Below are positions 1 through 10,200 of a stretch of 64,000 bases of DNA, piece after piece. The DNA comes from Phialocephala subalpina. Taxonomy: Eukaryota > Ascomycota > Leotiomycetes > Helotiales > Mollisiaceae. Below the pieces are notes generated by a model. It was given only the letters and a program-made list of their open reading frames with translations, searched no databases and was not told the origin of the DNA. Every line of letters begins with the position of its first letter. Positions within the stretch are counted from its first letter, which is position 1. Both the position numbers and the translations under genes were made by a program. Where the stretch lies: contig FJOG01000030.1 of assembly GCA_900073065.1 (NCBI GenBank), positions 240,198-304,197 of the forward strand, written 5' to 3'.

Positions 1-158
1 GAAAGGGGGTTGCAAGAAATCATCGACATCCCCCATGTAGGCGGTGAGATCAGCTACCCATAGAACCACATCGAATCCAGCGATATTCCCCGCAAATTTC
101 CTAAAGTGGTTTGGCAGAAACAAGGTGAGGTGTCGATGATTTCTTGCAACCCCCTTTC
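1..158. repeat. Short inverted-repeat element (MITE-like)
   Basis: Positions 1-28 are a perfect inverted copy of 131-158, enclosing about 100 bp of unique sequence. This is the form of a small non-autonomous DNA element or a foldback. The left end coincides with the window edge, so target duplication cannot be checked. I saw no coding capacity and no second copy in the window. Confidence 0.7.
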
Positions 159-170
159 GTACCCAAAAAA

Positions 171-242
171 ATTGATGAGGTGGTCTGTGCTCACAATTTT
201 TTTTAAGCGGAAGAGCGAAGCCGATTTTGCAAGCGACTGTAC
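171..242 (+). repeat. Single terminus of dispersed MITE family A
   Basis: About 72 bp matching the terminal repeats of the element at 11133-11490 and the copy at 55597-55662. Diagnostic parts are GTGCTCACAATTTTT and the end GCAAGCGACTGTA. Only one end is present. It lies just upstream of the broken SAS4-like gene, so it is probably a remnant left by decay or rearrangement. Confidence 0.75.
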
Positions 243-480
243 AGTACAGTACAAAAAAGGTTCTTAGCCATATGGTACAGCCCTTTTGCACCCCCGTTTC
301 AAGCCAGAAGTCTATCCGGGGTCGCGAAGTGCTTTCCTTACTACCCAAAAGACTCTCTAGCAAGCCATCCGTGATCTCATCAATTCAAATCTCAATCTGC
401 GAGCGCCAACCTCCACCAGAACCGGTACGAAAGCATACTACGAATCATCACGAAAAGGTCGTCAATAGCACGAGCTCGAT

Positions 481-1533
481 CGTTTACAGCCCAGTGCTGC
501 AGATCTCAAGGATGAGAAACGCAAATTACGATCCCAGGAAGGGACAAGGTTCAAGAGTGAATTGTTGGCATACTTTCCAGAATATAATGAGATTATTGGC
601 AATGAGCCACAGGAAGAACGTGAGTTCCCCATTCTTGCGAGAATGGTTGGTATCGTCGCTGACGTTCTGCAGATGTTTTGATCCACGATACTCCGCCGTA
701 TTTCCGACCCCCAAAAGCCTCGTTGAAGAAGGCAGCCTCACCACCAAAATCGAAGGGTATTACCAACGGAACGTGTCTAAAAGATGATCCTGAATCCGCT
801 TTTACCGATTTGCACAATTCACATCGAATAGATTCTTCGTTCCTGAGCAGAGATTATGAAGACGAACCAGACGATCCCTTGAGTGATGAATATTTCGAGT
901 CAATACACCGGAAGCCTGAACGGCAGGAAAGGTCAATTCGGAATACCGATAAAGGTCGAGCCCAGTATGAAAAGGACCAAGTTATTCGTCTGCTGGAGGG
1001 TCTGCAAAGTCATGACTGGTTGAAACTGATGGGTGTCAGCGGAATAACTGAGAGCAAAAAGAAAGACTATGAGCCTGCGCGGGCACACTTCGTCAGAGGC
1101 TGCTATGGCCGAAGCAGCTGAGGATGACGAGGAGGAGGTAGAAGAGGAAGTTGAGGAGGAGGAAGCCGGGGAAGAAAAAGAGATCGTGGAAGAAGATGAA
1201 GGAAACGTTAGTGATGGCGATCCGCCGGACTATAGCGATGTCGATGCTTCAGCGGCGAGACAGCTTCACGAAGAAGCAATCGCTCGTTCGACGCCTGCTT
1301 TGAAGAACGGAAGAGGTCGACCGAAAGCAGCAGCACCAATACCCCAACCTGTCCAAGAAGTCGAAAAGCCCTTCACATCCTTCTTTTCGAAACCATATCT
1401 TCGAGAGGCGGCCCTTGGAAAGCATCGACGCAGTGGCAGAAGCGTGGCAGCATGGGGTCATCCGGTTCCCGAGGTTGACGGCCAGGATTTCGATCTGCCG
1501 GAAGAATATCGAGACGTTGAAGATCCATGCTAG
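481..1533 (+). pseudogene. Decayed SAS4-like (Something About Silencing) gene
   Basis: Three frames carry successive pieces of one protein. Roughly 481-680 encodes an acidic segment with RFKSELLAYFPEYNEIIGNE. From 678 to about 1100 another frame holds the conserved core with SHDWLKLMGVSGIT and YEPARAHF, which I recognise as the SAS4 family signature (a subunit of the SAS histone acetyltransferase complex in yeast). From about 1090 to 1533 a third frame gives a Glu-rich stretch and the tail FFSKPYLREAALGKHRR. A stop near 679 and a deletion/frameshift near 1100 break the reading, and the N-terminus and part of the region after the core are missing. I infer a dead, partial duplicate. The assignment rests on remembered family motifs. 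Confidence 0.6.
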
Positions 1534-1998
1534 AAGGAAGAGGAGAGATAGACGAGTCAGTAAGGGTTGAGGGGGAGCGGTGCTTGAGATGATCTGAGAT
1601 TGGTTGTGTTGAACCTGCTGGGAACGACCAAGCGCATTTGTAATATGCTTCAATGGAGGAGATCGTGCCAATAAGAGATCCATTGGACTGGGTGATTCCC
1701 ATAGTAAGAGTTGGGGCCACAGCTCGTGGACCCCCCTAAGCGAGAACATCAAAAGACCCTTTGTTTTCAAAATTTTACAACTCTTCCAAATTCTAATAAT
1801 TCTTTTTGAAATTAAAGATTAATATATAGAAATAAAGAGTGATGAATAAGCTTTAATTATATATTTAGATTTATAAATCAAGTTTAAATTTACGCGAATT
1901 TATATGAAAGTATTAAAATTTTAAAGATTTATATTATTTGAAATCGATTATTATAATTTAATAATTTCTTATTTTTTAAAAGAAGATATAAAATAATA

Positions 1999-3667
1999 CA
2001 GTAGGAGGCGAAATTAGTGTCACACCAAACACTCTGTGATTTAATTTTGGGCCCATATTTACCCGAGACTAGTCCCATTACAGCCTAGCTGATCTTCAGT
2101 CCTGTATCCCCCGCTCTGTGGAGTCCAGCGTCAAAAGTGGAATGCTGCCTGAGGACTTCGCTTACCCTTGATTTATTGATGCCTCAGGATTAAGGACTTA
2201 AGCGGCTACGATACGCGATACTTGCTGCCAACTTATGATTGCAGATTCAGGCTCATTGACGGAGTAATCTTATAATGTACAATACTGTAATATACCAATT
2301 CGTTGTTGCTACAGTAAGCAAAGAGAAGAGACGCAATTCATTACGAAGGCAACTCCAATCTGAACTTCCTAGTATTCACAATATCCTATTAACCTCTTAC
2401 TCATCCAACGTCACCCGCATTATCTACCTATTCAATCCTTGGTGAATATGTCACTTCGTCCCAAAGTAGTTCCGTGAATTGCAAATCTGATCCACCAAGT
2501 TTTCGAGGGATATTCTCATCGATCAAACCCAACACCTCATAGAAATCAACCTCGCCTAAAAGCTCCTCGCATAATCTTGGAAGCTTCCCCTGTTCTACTA
2601 CACGTTGTTTACTGACCGATATGCGAATAGTAAGCTCCTCATCTTCTCCAGATCGACTAATCCATGCTCCAGTGATAAGCTTTTGTTGAAGCCAGCTTTC
2701 CCAACTCTTGTTCGCATTGTTGATGACACCTTCAGCTTCTATATCGAATCGCTCCTTTCCAAAAAAACGATCGAATAATATGTTATAGTCCTTGACCTGA
2801 AGCCGGCGTAGTAGAAGTGGCAGTAGATCAACATTTACTACAACACTACTCGGCGATGGTAACACAAGGAGTTTATTGGATGTAGAGCGTAAGAAGATAG
2901 TGCTGGCTAGGTACTCATTAAGCTCCTGTAGCATAATTGTATGAGTCTCTGCTAGGCAAAGAGCGATATACTCATTGTAGATGGTTCGGCATGTTCGAGA
3001 AAGCGGTTGGACAAAGCATTTCTCGTCTTCCGGCTCACATCGGTAGAGGAGCACGGCGCTGCTGGAATCTCGAAGGCCAAAAAGGCATTCATAAATCATA
3101 TGTCGGACTTCTAAAGACAGTCGTTAAGACAGAAGGTAAAAAGATGTATCCTGCAGGGGCTCACCACGAGGGAAGTCAAGGAAACCATAACTTTGAATTG
3201 AACAAACACAACAGTCTTTGTAGCATAGCTTGCACAACCCCATCCTAAACTGGCCACAGGCGTCCTAGGATAGTGCCACTTCAATGCCAGTGAAATCGTG
3301 GATTTACAGCTCGCCAAGGCGCTGAGTTTGATGCTGGATGCCGGAGACACGGTTACCGAGACATAGAAGCTGAAGATGTGTGTGCTCTGAAGGCGTTTGT
3401 TATTTGTTGCAAAGACGATACAATGTGTTCAGGATCGAAGGATGATTATGCGTTGTTGGGCGGTCAGCACATGACTCACTAGCAAATGCAGCAAACAAGC
3501 CACACAAGCCACAGACAATCTGTGTCACGCTTTAAATGATCCACTTTTGACGCTGGACTCCACAGGGTGAAGATCAGCTAGGCTGTAATGGGACTAGTCT
3601 CGGGTAAATATGGGCCCAAAATTAAATCACAGAGTGTTTGGTGGGACACTAATTTCGCCTCCTACTG
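1999..3667. mobile_element. Nested TIR element carrying a spliced host-type gene
   Basis: The element starts CAGTAGGAGGCGAAATTAG and ends with the inverted copy, flanked by TA at 1997-1998 and 3668-3669. The inverted repeats run about 130 bp (1999 to about 2140 versus about 3540 to 3667) with one short gap and otherwise few mismatches. No transposase-like frame is present. The interior holds one intact two-exon gene on the minus strand (2428-3243). It sits in the AT-rich interior of the 1705-4160 element, so it arrived later and looks much less mutated. Mobility would need a transposase supplied in trans. Confidence 0.8.
2428..3243 (-). CDS. F-box/2EXR-like fungal protein carried as transposon cargo
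   Basis: Exon 1 is 3243-3165, the intron is 3164-3111 (54 nt, starts GTGAGC, has CTTAAC, ends TTTAG) and exon 2 is 3110-2428, giving 253 residues. The join creates the motif DFPREVRHMIYECLFGL, the usual L-P-x-E-x-R-x-x-I-Y signature of fungal F-box-like proteins. The N-terminus MGLCKLCYKDCC offers a Gly2/Cys3 lipid-modification motif and a Cys cluster. No catalytic domain is visible. The gene lies entirely between the inverted repeats of the 1999-3667 element and is the only gene there. The open frame and good splice sites suggest it is or recently was functional. Its role is unknown; substrate recruitment for ubiquitination is a family-level guess. Confidence 0.65.
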
Positions 3668-4639
3668 TAAATAAAGTTTTAATATATATTTAAATTTTAA
3701 ATTATAATGTTTATTTTTTGCATTAATATAAAAGTTTTAAACAAGTATAAAAATGGAATTTTTAAGCGAAATATACTAAAATTATAAATTTTAATCTCTT
3801 TTCAAAAGCTTATAATAAAATAAGAAATTTATACTTTAGTATCAAAATTAATTTTATATTAAATATTTACTTAAAAATTAATATATCTTGATAAAAACTC
3901 AAAAATATTAATAATTAATTAAAATAGTTATAATTAAATATAATAAAAAATATGATTTCAATATTCTTATTTAAACTCATTCGAATTTTGGTTTTAAATT
4001 ATGAATTTGAAAATATAATTGACTCATAAGTATTACTCTCTACTTCTTTATGTGAGAGCTTAAATTGAAGAATTTTTATAAAAGGTTAATGAAATTGTAA
4101 AATTTTGAAGTTTTGATGTTCTCGCTTAGGGGGGTCCACGAGCTGTGGCCCCAACTCTTACATGATTCCAAGCAGGCTCCCCGCACCATATTCTTTGCAT
4201 TTTGCAAACGTGCTAAGCTCTAGAGGCACATACTCCTTATGTGTCCTCGAGAGAGAGTTGAATCGCAACTCATGCATTGGTAGAACTGTTGTTAGTTGTC
4301 CCATACTAGTCGGATTGGTCGTTTGGTCGTCAAAGTGTGGCCGCGAGTGTTGGGCATTGTTCGAGGGGGTCGGCGCAGTGAACCGCGATGGCGTTTGAGG
4401 GACGGATAACGAACAAGGAGCCCGGACTTGGCGTTGGCGGTCATTCAATCTCTTCCACCGCATTTGTAATCCCGCTTCTGTTCACGTATTATCTGGCCAC
4501 TTTGTTGAGAACCGACTTAAGGAATGACTGAGGGGATCGCGCAAATTGTACTGCGATATTGCAATGTTAGTTCGGGGTTGTGATTGGGGCTAGGGGGAGA
4601 AGGGCGGAGCCTGAGTTTAACAAAGACGAATTGAAAATT

Positions 4640-4865
4640 TCCTTCGGACTCAGATTCGTCATCACTAGAACAGGATTCATGGGACTCGTGCCACCAGAAG
4701 CAGCTCCGAGAGATGTTGTCGCCATCTTACTTAGAGCGCCCGTTCCACCCCTGCTCCGCGAACTGTCAAATGGCCATTTCAGACTTGTGGGCGAGCGTTA
4801 CATACATCGCGTTATGGGTGGAGAGGCTCTTGGCCATTTGAAAATTGAAGGACATTGGTGCAGAC
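4640..4865 (+). pseudogene. C-terminal fragment of a HET-domain protein
   Basis: The open frame (no ATG of its own) contains RFVITRTGFMGLVPP, DVVAILLRAPVPPLLRE and FRLVGERYIHRVMGGEAL. This order is the standard C-terminal region of fungal heterokaryon-incompatibility (HET-6 type) proteins, where a G-L-x-P block is followed by a hydrophobic strand and the V-G-E-x-Y-[IV]-H-x-[IV]-M-x-G-E box. The HET domain itself, normally several hundred residues upstream, is absent; the outer transposon and an unknown gene are there instead. It is a relic of an allorecognition-type gene. Confidence 0.6.
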
Positions 4866-5368
4866 CTTGTGCCAAAGCAAGTCGGATGCACCGTTGGTGC
4901 GATTCGTCATAGAGTAGGGTGATATGCTTGAACAAGTTCTCTTACCGTTTGGATATCTGAATATCTTTCAACATGTTGGCAGCTACGCACTGCACACCTG
5001 TAGTCTTTACTTAAAGTCGTTTTTGTTTCTCTGGGATGTTGTAAGTGGAAAAGCTCAAACGTCTGGAACTTCCCAGACTTTTGATAAAGTACTTCGTGTA
5101 CCCCGCGTGTAGAAATATAATCATTATAATAGGGCGATGCTGAGAGATCTGTGCGCAGTCATCAGCTGCAAGACAGGCGACAGAGACATATGTGACATAC
5201 GTATCTGATTGACCACAGCATACCAAAGTCTTTTGCGAAGTTCCTTGTCTTCTAACGAATGGTCCTGGTAGAATGCATGCGAGTGAAGCAATAGCGTGAA
5301 GTGTCTAGCTAGCCACCGAGCGCTGATGGTTCTGCTGGAAAGTGCAAATCAAAAGAAGCACCTGAACT

Positions 5369-5590
5369 ATGCCACGGTCGGGCAAACACGAAAGAATACA
5401 ATTGCAGCTTCCTTCGTTGTCTCGGATCGGTCAGTATCTTCGCTCTAAAACTCCATATACTCATGAAGATATCCTCGACAAGAAGGCATCGGCCACCACG
5501 GTCTACATCGATATCAAATCAGAATGCTTGCGAGATGTCTTGAGAGCGTTATTTCTGGATGGTGGGGCCAAGCTCGAGTGGCAAGGGTGA
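5369..5590 (+). pseudogene. Truncated fragment resembling the N-terminus of a fungal AAA-ATPase
   Basis: A 73-residue frame from ATG with HEDILDKKASATTVYIDIKS and CLRDVLRALF. This resembles the region upstream of the ATPase domain in large fungal AAA proteins (the part containing I-K-S-x-x-L-R-D-V-L). The frame runs directly into a minisatellite at 5591 and ends, so the ATPase domain is missing. The identity is a motif-level guess; the truncation by repeats is plain. Confidence 0.35.
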
Positions 5591-5910
5591 TGGCAGGGTT
5601 CATAAACGACTAGATTGTTTATGGAAGGAGGGCGTCATTTCTGGCGGTGGGGCCGTCGTTTCTGGAGGTGGGGCCGTGGAAAGGAGGGCGCCAGTTTCGG
5701 GGGTTATGGCAGGGTTCATAAACGACTAGATTGTTTATGGGAAGGAGGGCGTCGTTTCTGGAGGTGGGGTCGTGGAAAGGAGGGCGCCAGTTTCGGGGGT
5801 GATGGCAGGGTTCATAAATGACTAGATTGTTTATGGAAGGAGGGCGTCGTTTCTGGTGGTGGGGCCGTGGAAAGGGGGGGCGCCAGTTTCGGGGGTTATG
5901 GCAGGGTTCA
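5591..5910. repeat. Minisatellite, about 96-bp unit
   Basis: Unit starts at 5591, 5707, 5803 and 5899 (periods 116, 96, 96). Each begins TGGCAGGGTTCATAAA and contains GGAGGGCGTCGTTTCTGG and CGCCAGTTTCGGGGG. The first unit has an extra internal duplication. The purine strand is G-rich. No gene is evident inside; frames across it are repeat-derived. Confidence 0.9.
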
Positions 5911-5914
5911 TAGA

Positions 5915-6435
5915 GAATGCAAAAGTGTGGTGCAAGAAACGGCTTTCTTGGAAAAAAAGTGTGGTAGGTAGATGTGGCACCTTGGAAGAGAATGCAAAAG
6001 TGTGATGGCAGAACCGGCTGCTTATTGAAAGATGTGTGGTAGCAAACGTGGCCCCTGGAAAAGGATGCAAAAGTGTGATGGCAGAAATGGCTGCTTGTTA
6101 GAAGAGGTGTGGTGCAAGAACTGACTACTTATTGAAAGGATGCAAAGGTGTGGTACAAGAAATGGCTGCTTATGCAAAGGTGTGGTGCAAGATATGGCTT
6201 CATAAAAGAAAAGGTGTGGTAGTAGATGCGGCACCCTTGAAAGAGGATGTAAAGGTGTGGTGCAAGAAACGGTTGCTTGGTAAAGAGGATGCAAAGGTGT
6301 GGTGCAAGAAATGGCTGCTTGGTAAAAGAGGATGCAAAAGGTGTGGTGCAAGAAATGGCTGCTTGGAAAGCAGGTGTGGTAGCAGATGCGGTACCCTTGA
6401 AAGAGGATTCAAAAGTGTGATGGCAGAACTGTAGA
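5915..6435. repeat. Degenerate minisatellite with GTGTGGTGCAAGAAAYGGCTG core
   Basis: About ten imperfect units, around 38-75 bp apart, built on GATGCAAAGGTGTGGTGCA followed by AGAAATGGCTGCTT. A related array is present in the other orientation at 25066-25240, so the motif is dispersed. Open frames on both strands are by-products of the repeat. Confidence 0.85.
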
Positions 6436-6563
6436 AGCTAAGTCACGAGTGAGGCACTGGACCAAGTTCGGACTCGATTCTTTGAGGTGATGATGATGAT
6501 GATGTTCATTTACGCCCAAGATAGGGCGGAGCCCATAGGCAGCTATCGAAGATCCGCTAAGCC

Positions 6564-6813
6564 TAACGTCCCTCCCTGCGTAGCGAGACACCCTGTGTGC
6601 CGAGACAGACCAATGAAATTGGATGAATTTCGAGATTAATAGATCGCTATGTTAAGAGGAATAGTGTGACGAACATATTACTAATTCTAAATATGAATAC
6701 TTTCTATTGTCGTTGGTTTAAAAGAGATATTACGAAGAAAAAATCGGAATCCTTGCGATTTGATTGGTCTGTCTCGGCACACAGGGTGTCTCGCTACGCA
6801 GGGAGGGACGTTA
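6564..6813. mobile_element. MITE family B (ACGTCCCTCCCTGCGTAGCGAG termini), 250 bp
   Basis: The ends TAACGTCCCTCCCTGCG and the inverted copy at 6797-6813 enclose an AT-rich core. TA flanks are included. The repeats extend inward through GTGTGCCGAGACAGACCAAT. It belongs with the elements at 29739, 32579, 57306 and 60357, a Fot1/pogo-style non-autonomous family. It is inserted in a dispersed repeat whose uninterrupted copy lies at about 11510-11627, giving a natural empty site. Confidence 0.85.
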
Positions 6814-6962
6814 CTCTAGCAGTGTCCAAACTCGGTTCAAAGCCCTCAAACGATTCTTTGAGGTTGCCGAATATAGCGCTGATCTAGATAAATATGCACG
6901 TGATAGCGTACTTAAGCTTTACAGTAGGAGGATGAATTGGCTGATTATACAAGCGCTTTTTT

Positions 6963-7081
6963 GGCGGCTGGAGAGGTAGCTGGCACTGCCTCTCTGGTGA
7001 GCACCTGCTGTGTATACTCTTCTCACGGCCAGAGTCGAGGAAGACAGCTTGTGCTGGTAGGTTCGAATCCTGCAGCTGCCA
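6963..7081 (+). other. tRNA-like fold with perfect B box
   Basis: GGCGGCT (6963-6969) can pair with AGCTGCC (7074-7080) as an acceptor stem with one G-U. GTAGG-TTCGAAT-CCTGC forms a T-arm containing the B-box consensus GGTTCGAATCC. GAGAGG/CCTCTC can form a D-like arm and GTGAG/CTCAC an anticodon-like arm, but with a 20-nt loop, and the variable region is long. The total of about 119 nt exceeds a normal tRNA. It may be a decayed tRNA gene with an intron, a tRNA-derived SINE head, or chance. Confidence 0.35.
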
Positions 7082-7297
7082 CCCCATCATGCTCAAGATA
7101 ACAGCGTGGCTAGTAGGACGATGGATTTGCGAGTAGCGACGGCAACCTCGAAAGCGACTGCGACTCGATCTCGGATTGTCCTTAGGGCCTGACAGTTCAC
7201 GCGCGGCTCCGGTCAATCGATTGAGATGGTGTATTTTAGACCCTTAAAACATATGTTATAACTACACCCTCTCTCCAAGAGCCTGGTTGATGTTCTC

Positions 7298-10200
7298 CTA
7301 TCTTGCCCGCTTCATGGCGCCTTCCAATGGGCTCAGGGCATCCTCATCTTCATCGTACTCTTTCCTTATTCTCTTTCTCTTGGCTGTAGCGCTCGAGGCG
7401 TCCGCTCGTCGAGTAGCACTCCCCACCATATCCAGCGCCTTCCTCACTTCCTCGTCGGCTCGTTCCAGATGGAAAGTCAACTGCTTATTCTGCTGCTTTA
7501 GCTGCTGAACTTCATCCAGCAAGGCTTGCATGGCCTTATCTTGACCGCCACCAGGTCGGTTTGCAGTGGAAGCGTTCGCAGCTTGCTTTACATTGAGATC
7601 CTCGAGAAGGCTCTGTAACCTCTCAACATCGCCTTTTGACTGCTCTAGCTGCCGTTCATTGATGTCAAGAGCCTCGGCCTGGGCAGTGAGTTCTGTCTTC
7701 GCCTCCCCCAGCTCCCACTCTTGGAGAGCAAGCAGCTCACGTTGAGTTTCCATGAGCTGCTTACTTTGCTGGCCTTGTATATCAAGTTGACGGCGAAGAG
7801 TCGCCACCTCCGCTTTGAGAGCTTGCAGATGTTGGTCTTTCGCATCTTCCGATATCTTCCGCTTTTCGATTTCAGCCTTTAGATTTGGTATCTGTCGGTC
7901 CTCGGCCATTAATTGCTTGTGCTGGGACTGGCTCTCGCCATCGTCCTTTGGTTATTAGGGTTAGTGGATGCAAATAAAATGCAAGCAGGAAAACACTTTC
8001 TTACCGGTTGACTAATACTGTCCTCTTGACTCTGTGCATGAGGTAAGCTGGCTGGAGACTCGGATTTTGACCCTACAGTTCCGTTCAATCTCGACATATC
8101 GCTTCCACCGTCGCTCACAGAACCCCGCCTGGACGAATCTTCGAGTGGCGTGTCATAATTCATGTTACCCTCGTCGGAATTGGAATCGTCATACAGGTTC
8201 TCGAAGCCTCCGTTCTGGCCATCGCGATCATAGTCCTCGTGCATTGCAAGCAAAGCTGGAGAAGCGCACTCTTGTATTGGGGCTGGTCTGCCCGAAAGAT
8301 CTATTCCAGGCGCCTTTGGACGTAATGCATTTGGAGGTAACGCAAAGAAGGCTGGAGTATCGGTGCGAGCAACCATGGGGAAATATTCTTCCGCGTAGCT
8401 AAGGCCGTGAAAGACTGCTCGCCGGTCCTTCAGCGACACGATTTTCTCCGGACAGCCACAGCTGCCGATTTGGTGAGAGTTTTCAATCAGGCCACCCCCC
8501 TCTGGCGACGGCAATTCTCGTTCAGATGCGCCTGTAAGTTGTTAGCGGTTAAGATCAAGAAGGAAACCATTGGGATCCTACCACTTAAAGCCAGGAGTTC
8601 TGATTTCTTGTCCGCGCACGTACTCTCCCGGTGCATCGTGATTCGACCCTTCAGCTCCAGGCGATGAAGCCGGGAAATCTTCTCGCTCTCCACATGAATC
8701 CATGACACTTCCAACACTCCTGCTGCCTCTCCCTGAACGACTTCAACCATACACGGCATCTGATCAATCTTTTCGTTAACCAACTGGCGAAGGTAGTCTT
8801 CGCTACGCGAACATCTGTTCTGTTGCGTGCCTGAGCCCTTAGAGAGTTCCACGAGTACCAAATCATGAAGATTCTTAATAATGTGACTGCATGAAAATCG
8901 GTCAATGCTGATCCGCTCAGCAGTTGCCTCAAGGAAAAGCGAGCAAGGCGACTTTTCGTGACTGGCCTGAAAGTCAAGCCACTTATCGTTAACCAGGAGG
9001 TTGGAACATTGGAGGAGAACATCAAGCTCTGCGTTCGCTCCGCTTCTAAAATGCAACCGGAGATCTCGTGTTCTTGAATCCAACGCCAAGACGCACCTCA
9101 GTGCTCTCTCCACATCTTTAGAATATGGCGTTTTCGGGAGATCGGTCTCCGGGGCGTTTTGCAGCAGGTGGTGTCCTTGTTCTTCGGGGGTGCTAATAAG
9201 GTTGAAACGTCTCAAAGCCAGCCATGTAGCTTTCTTTAATGGAGCCGGCTCCTTTTGTAAGCTTTTGGTGATGAGCTCGATGTCCTGACATATGGTTAGC
9301 CGCGATCAACCTCTTCTAGAATGCGTACCCGGTCACCGTTTTGGTCGCAATAGTAGAACCGCCTGCCTTCGGCGTTCTCATCCTGAAGTCTTTGCCAAAT
9401 CTTCTTAGCGGTTTCAATCGAGATGTGTTCTTCCGCCAGGTTTACATCTGCCCAGTGTGTATTCGCTTGTAGCAGCTCGATCAATTCAGGGAGCGCGATT
9501 GCCTCGTTAAGTCTAACGGCTTCTCCCCAAATTTGGGCCAGGGTCTTAGCCTCTTCCCTAGGGTTGCTCAACCTCTGCCGATCCCTATTAACCTCGCCTC
9601 TGCAGAAGTCATAGCAGAACTTGAAGGGGAGTGCAGACTCGCCCTCGAGAAGAAGACTTTTGAGATAGATCCTACCCTTGAACTGGTCATCGAGAATGAG
9701 GCTGCCATGGCGTGTGTGTATGCTCTTGGAGGGGCGGTCCAGGTCCAGCGAAACCTTAATCCATCTTAGAAAGTCTGCCCGCTCGACCTTGTTTCCTTTC
9801 CCCTGGACTCTGCCGATTTTGACGGTAACATCCTCCCAGATATTTGCCTTCAACTCTCTCGCCGATCCACTCCTGGCTTTTGCGTCATACTCTTCCATCT
9901 GTTTCTCAAGCTTCTTCCCCTCCATTCTCGTGAGCTTGCAATAGAGGATGTCACCATCCCTGCCGCCAAACTGGAAACTCCAATAATATTTGGAAGCCTC
10001 GTATCTGACTCGGTAGCCCCTACGAATCATTACCAGTGAGGCAACCTTGAATCCCTCGCCATGTATCCCCACAAGATCGGCATCATCGCGCTTGGTGCTG
10101 ACTCCCAAATTGAGGGCTTTTCGACTGAGCTGAGCTCCGAAGTTTGAGTATTGGATGGTGCCGTTATTCCAGAGAATAAACCCTAGCAATTTGCCTGTAT

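Larger units (their letters stand above)
1705..4160. mobile_element. Outer TIR element, AT-rich, TA-flanked
   Basis: Terminal inverted repeats of at least 50 bp: 1705-1756 matches the reverse complement of 4109-4160 (outermost bases TAAGAGTTGGGGCCACAG). TA sits at both ends, as for Tc1/mariner-type insertion. The internal arms (about 1760-1996 and 3670-4105) are extremely AT-rich with no ORF, which suggests heavy mutation of an older transposon. A second element (1999-3667) is nested inside. Removing 1705-4160 while keeping one TA restores a continuous minus-strand reading frame across the junction, which supports the boundaries. Confidence 0.8.
1650..4463 (-). pseudogene. Small unknown gene interrupted by the nested transposons
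   Basis: The 5' part is 4463-4161, starting with ATG, and ends at the right end of the outer element in GAGSLLGIM. The 3' part resumes at 1704 and stops at 1650-1652. If the element is removed leaving one TA, the frame stays open across the junction and closes after about 119 residues (ending SYWHDLLH). The N-terminal half is Ser/Thr/Pro/Gln-rich. I do not recognise the protein. The continuity of frame is the only evidence that it is a real gene, so it could be chance. Confidence 0.35.

Noticed and set aside
227..787. 186-residue plus-strand ORF
   Set aside because: It starts with TTG inside a repeat terminus, and the SAS4-like signal in this stretch is in other frames.
1249..1770. 173-residue minus ORF opposite the SAS4-like tail
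   Set aside because: It is antisense to the Glu-rich SAS4-like segment, which explains its open frame.
5831..6434. Several ORFs over the 5.6-6.4 kb minisatellites
   Set aside because: Repeat-derived frames present on both strands, with no ATG context or motif.
5591..6435. CRISPR-like array
   Set aside because: Eukaryotic setting, units of uneven length without unique spacers of constant size, and no cas genes.
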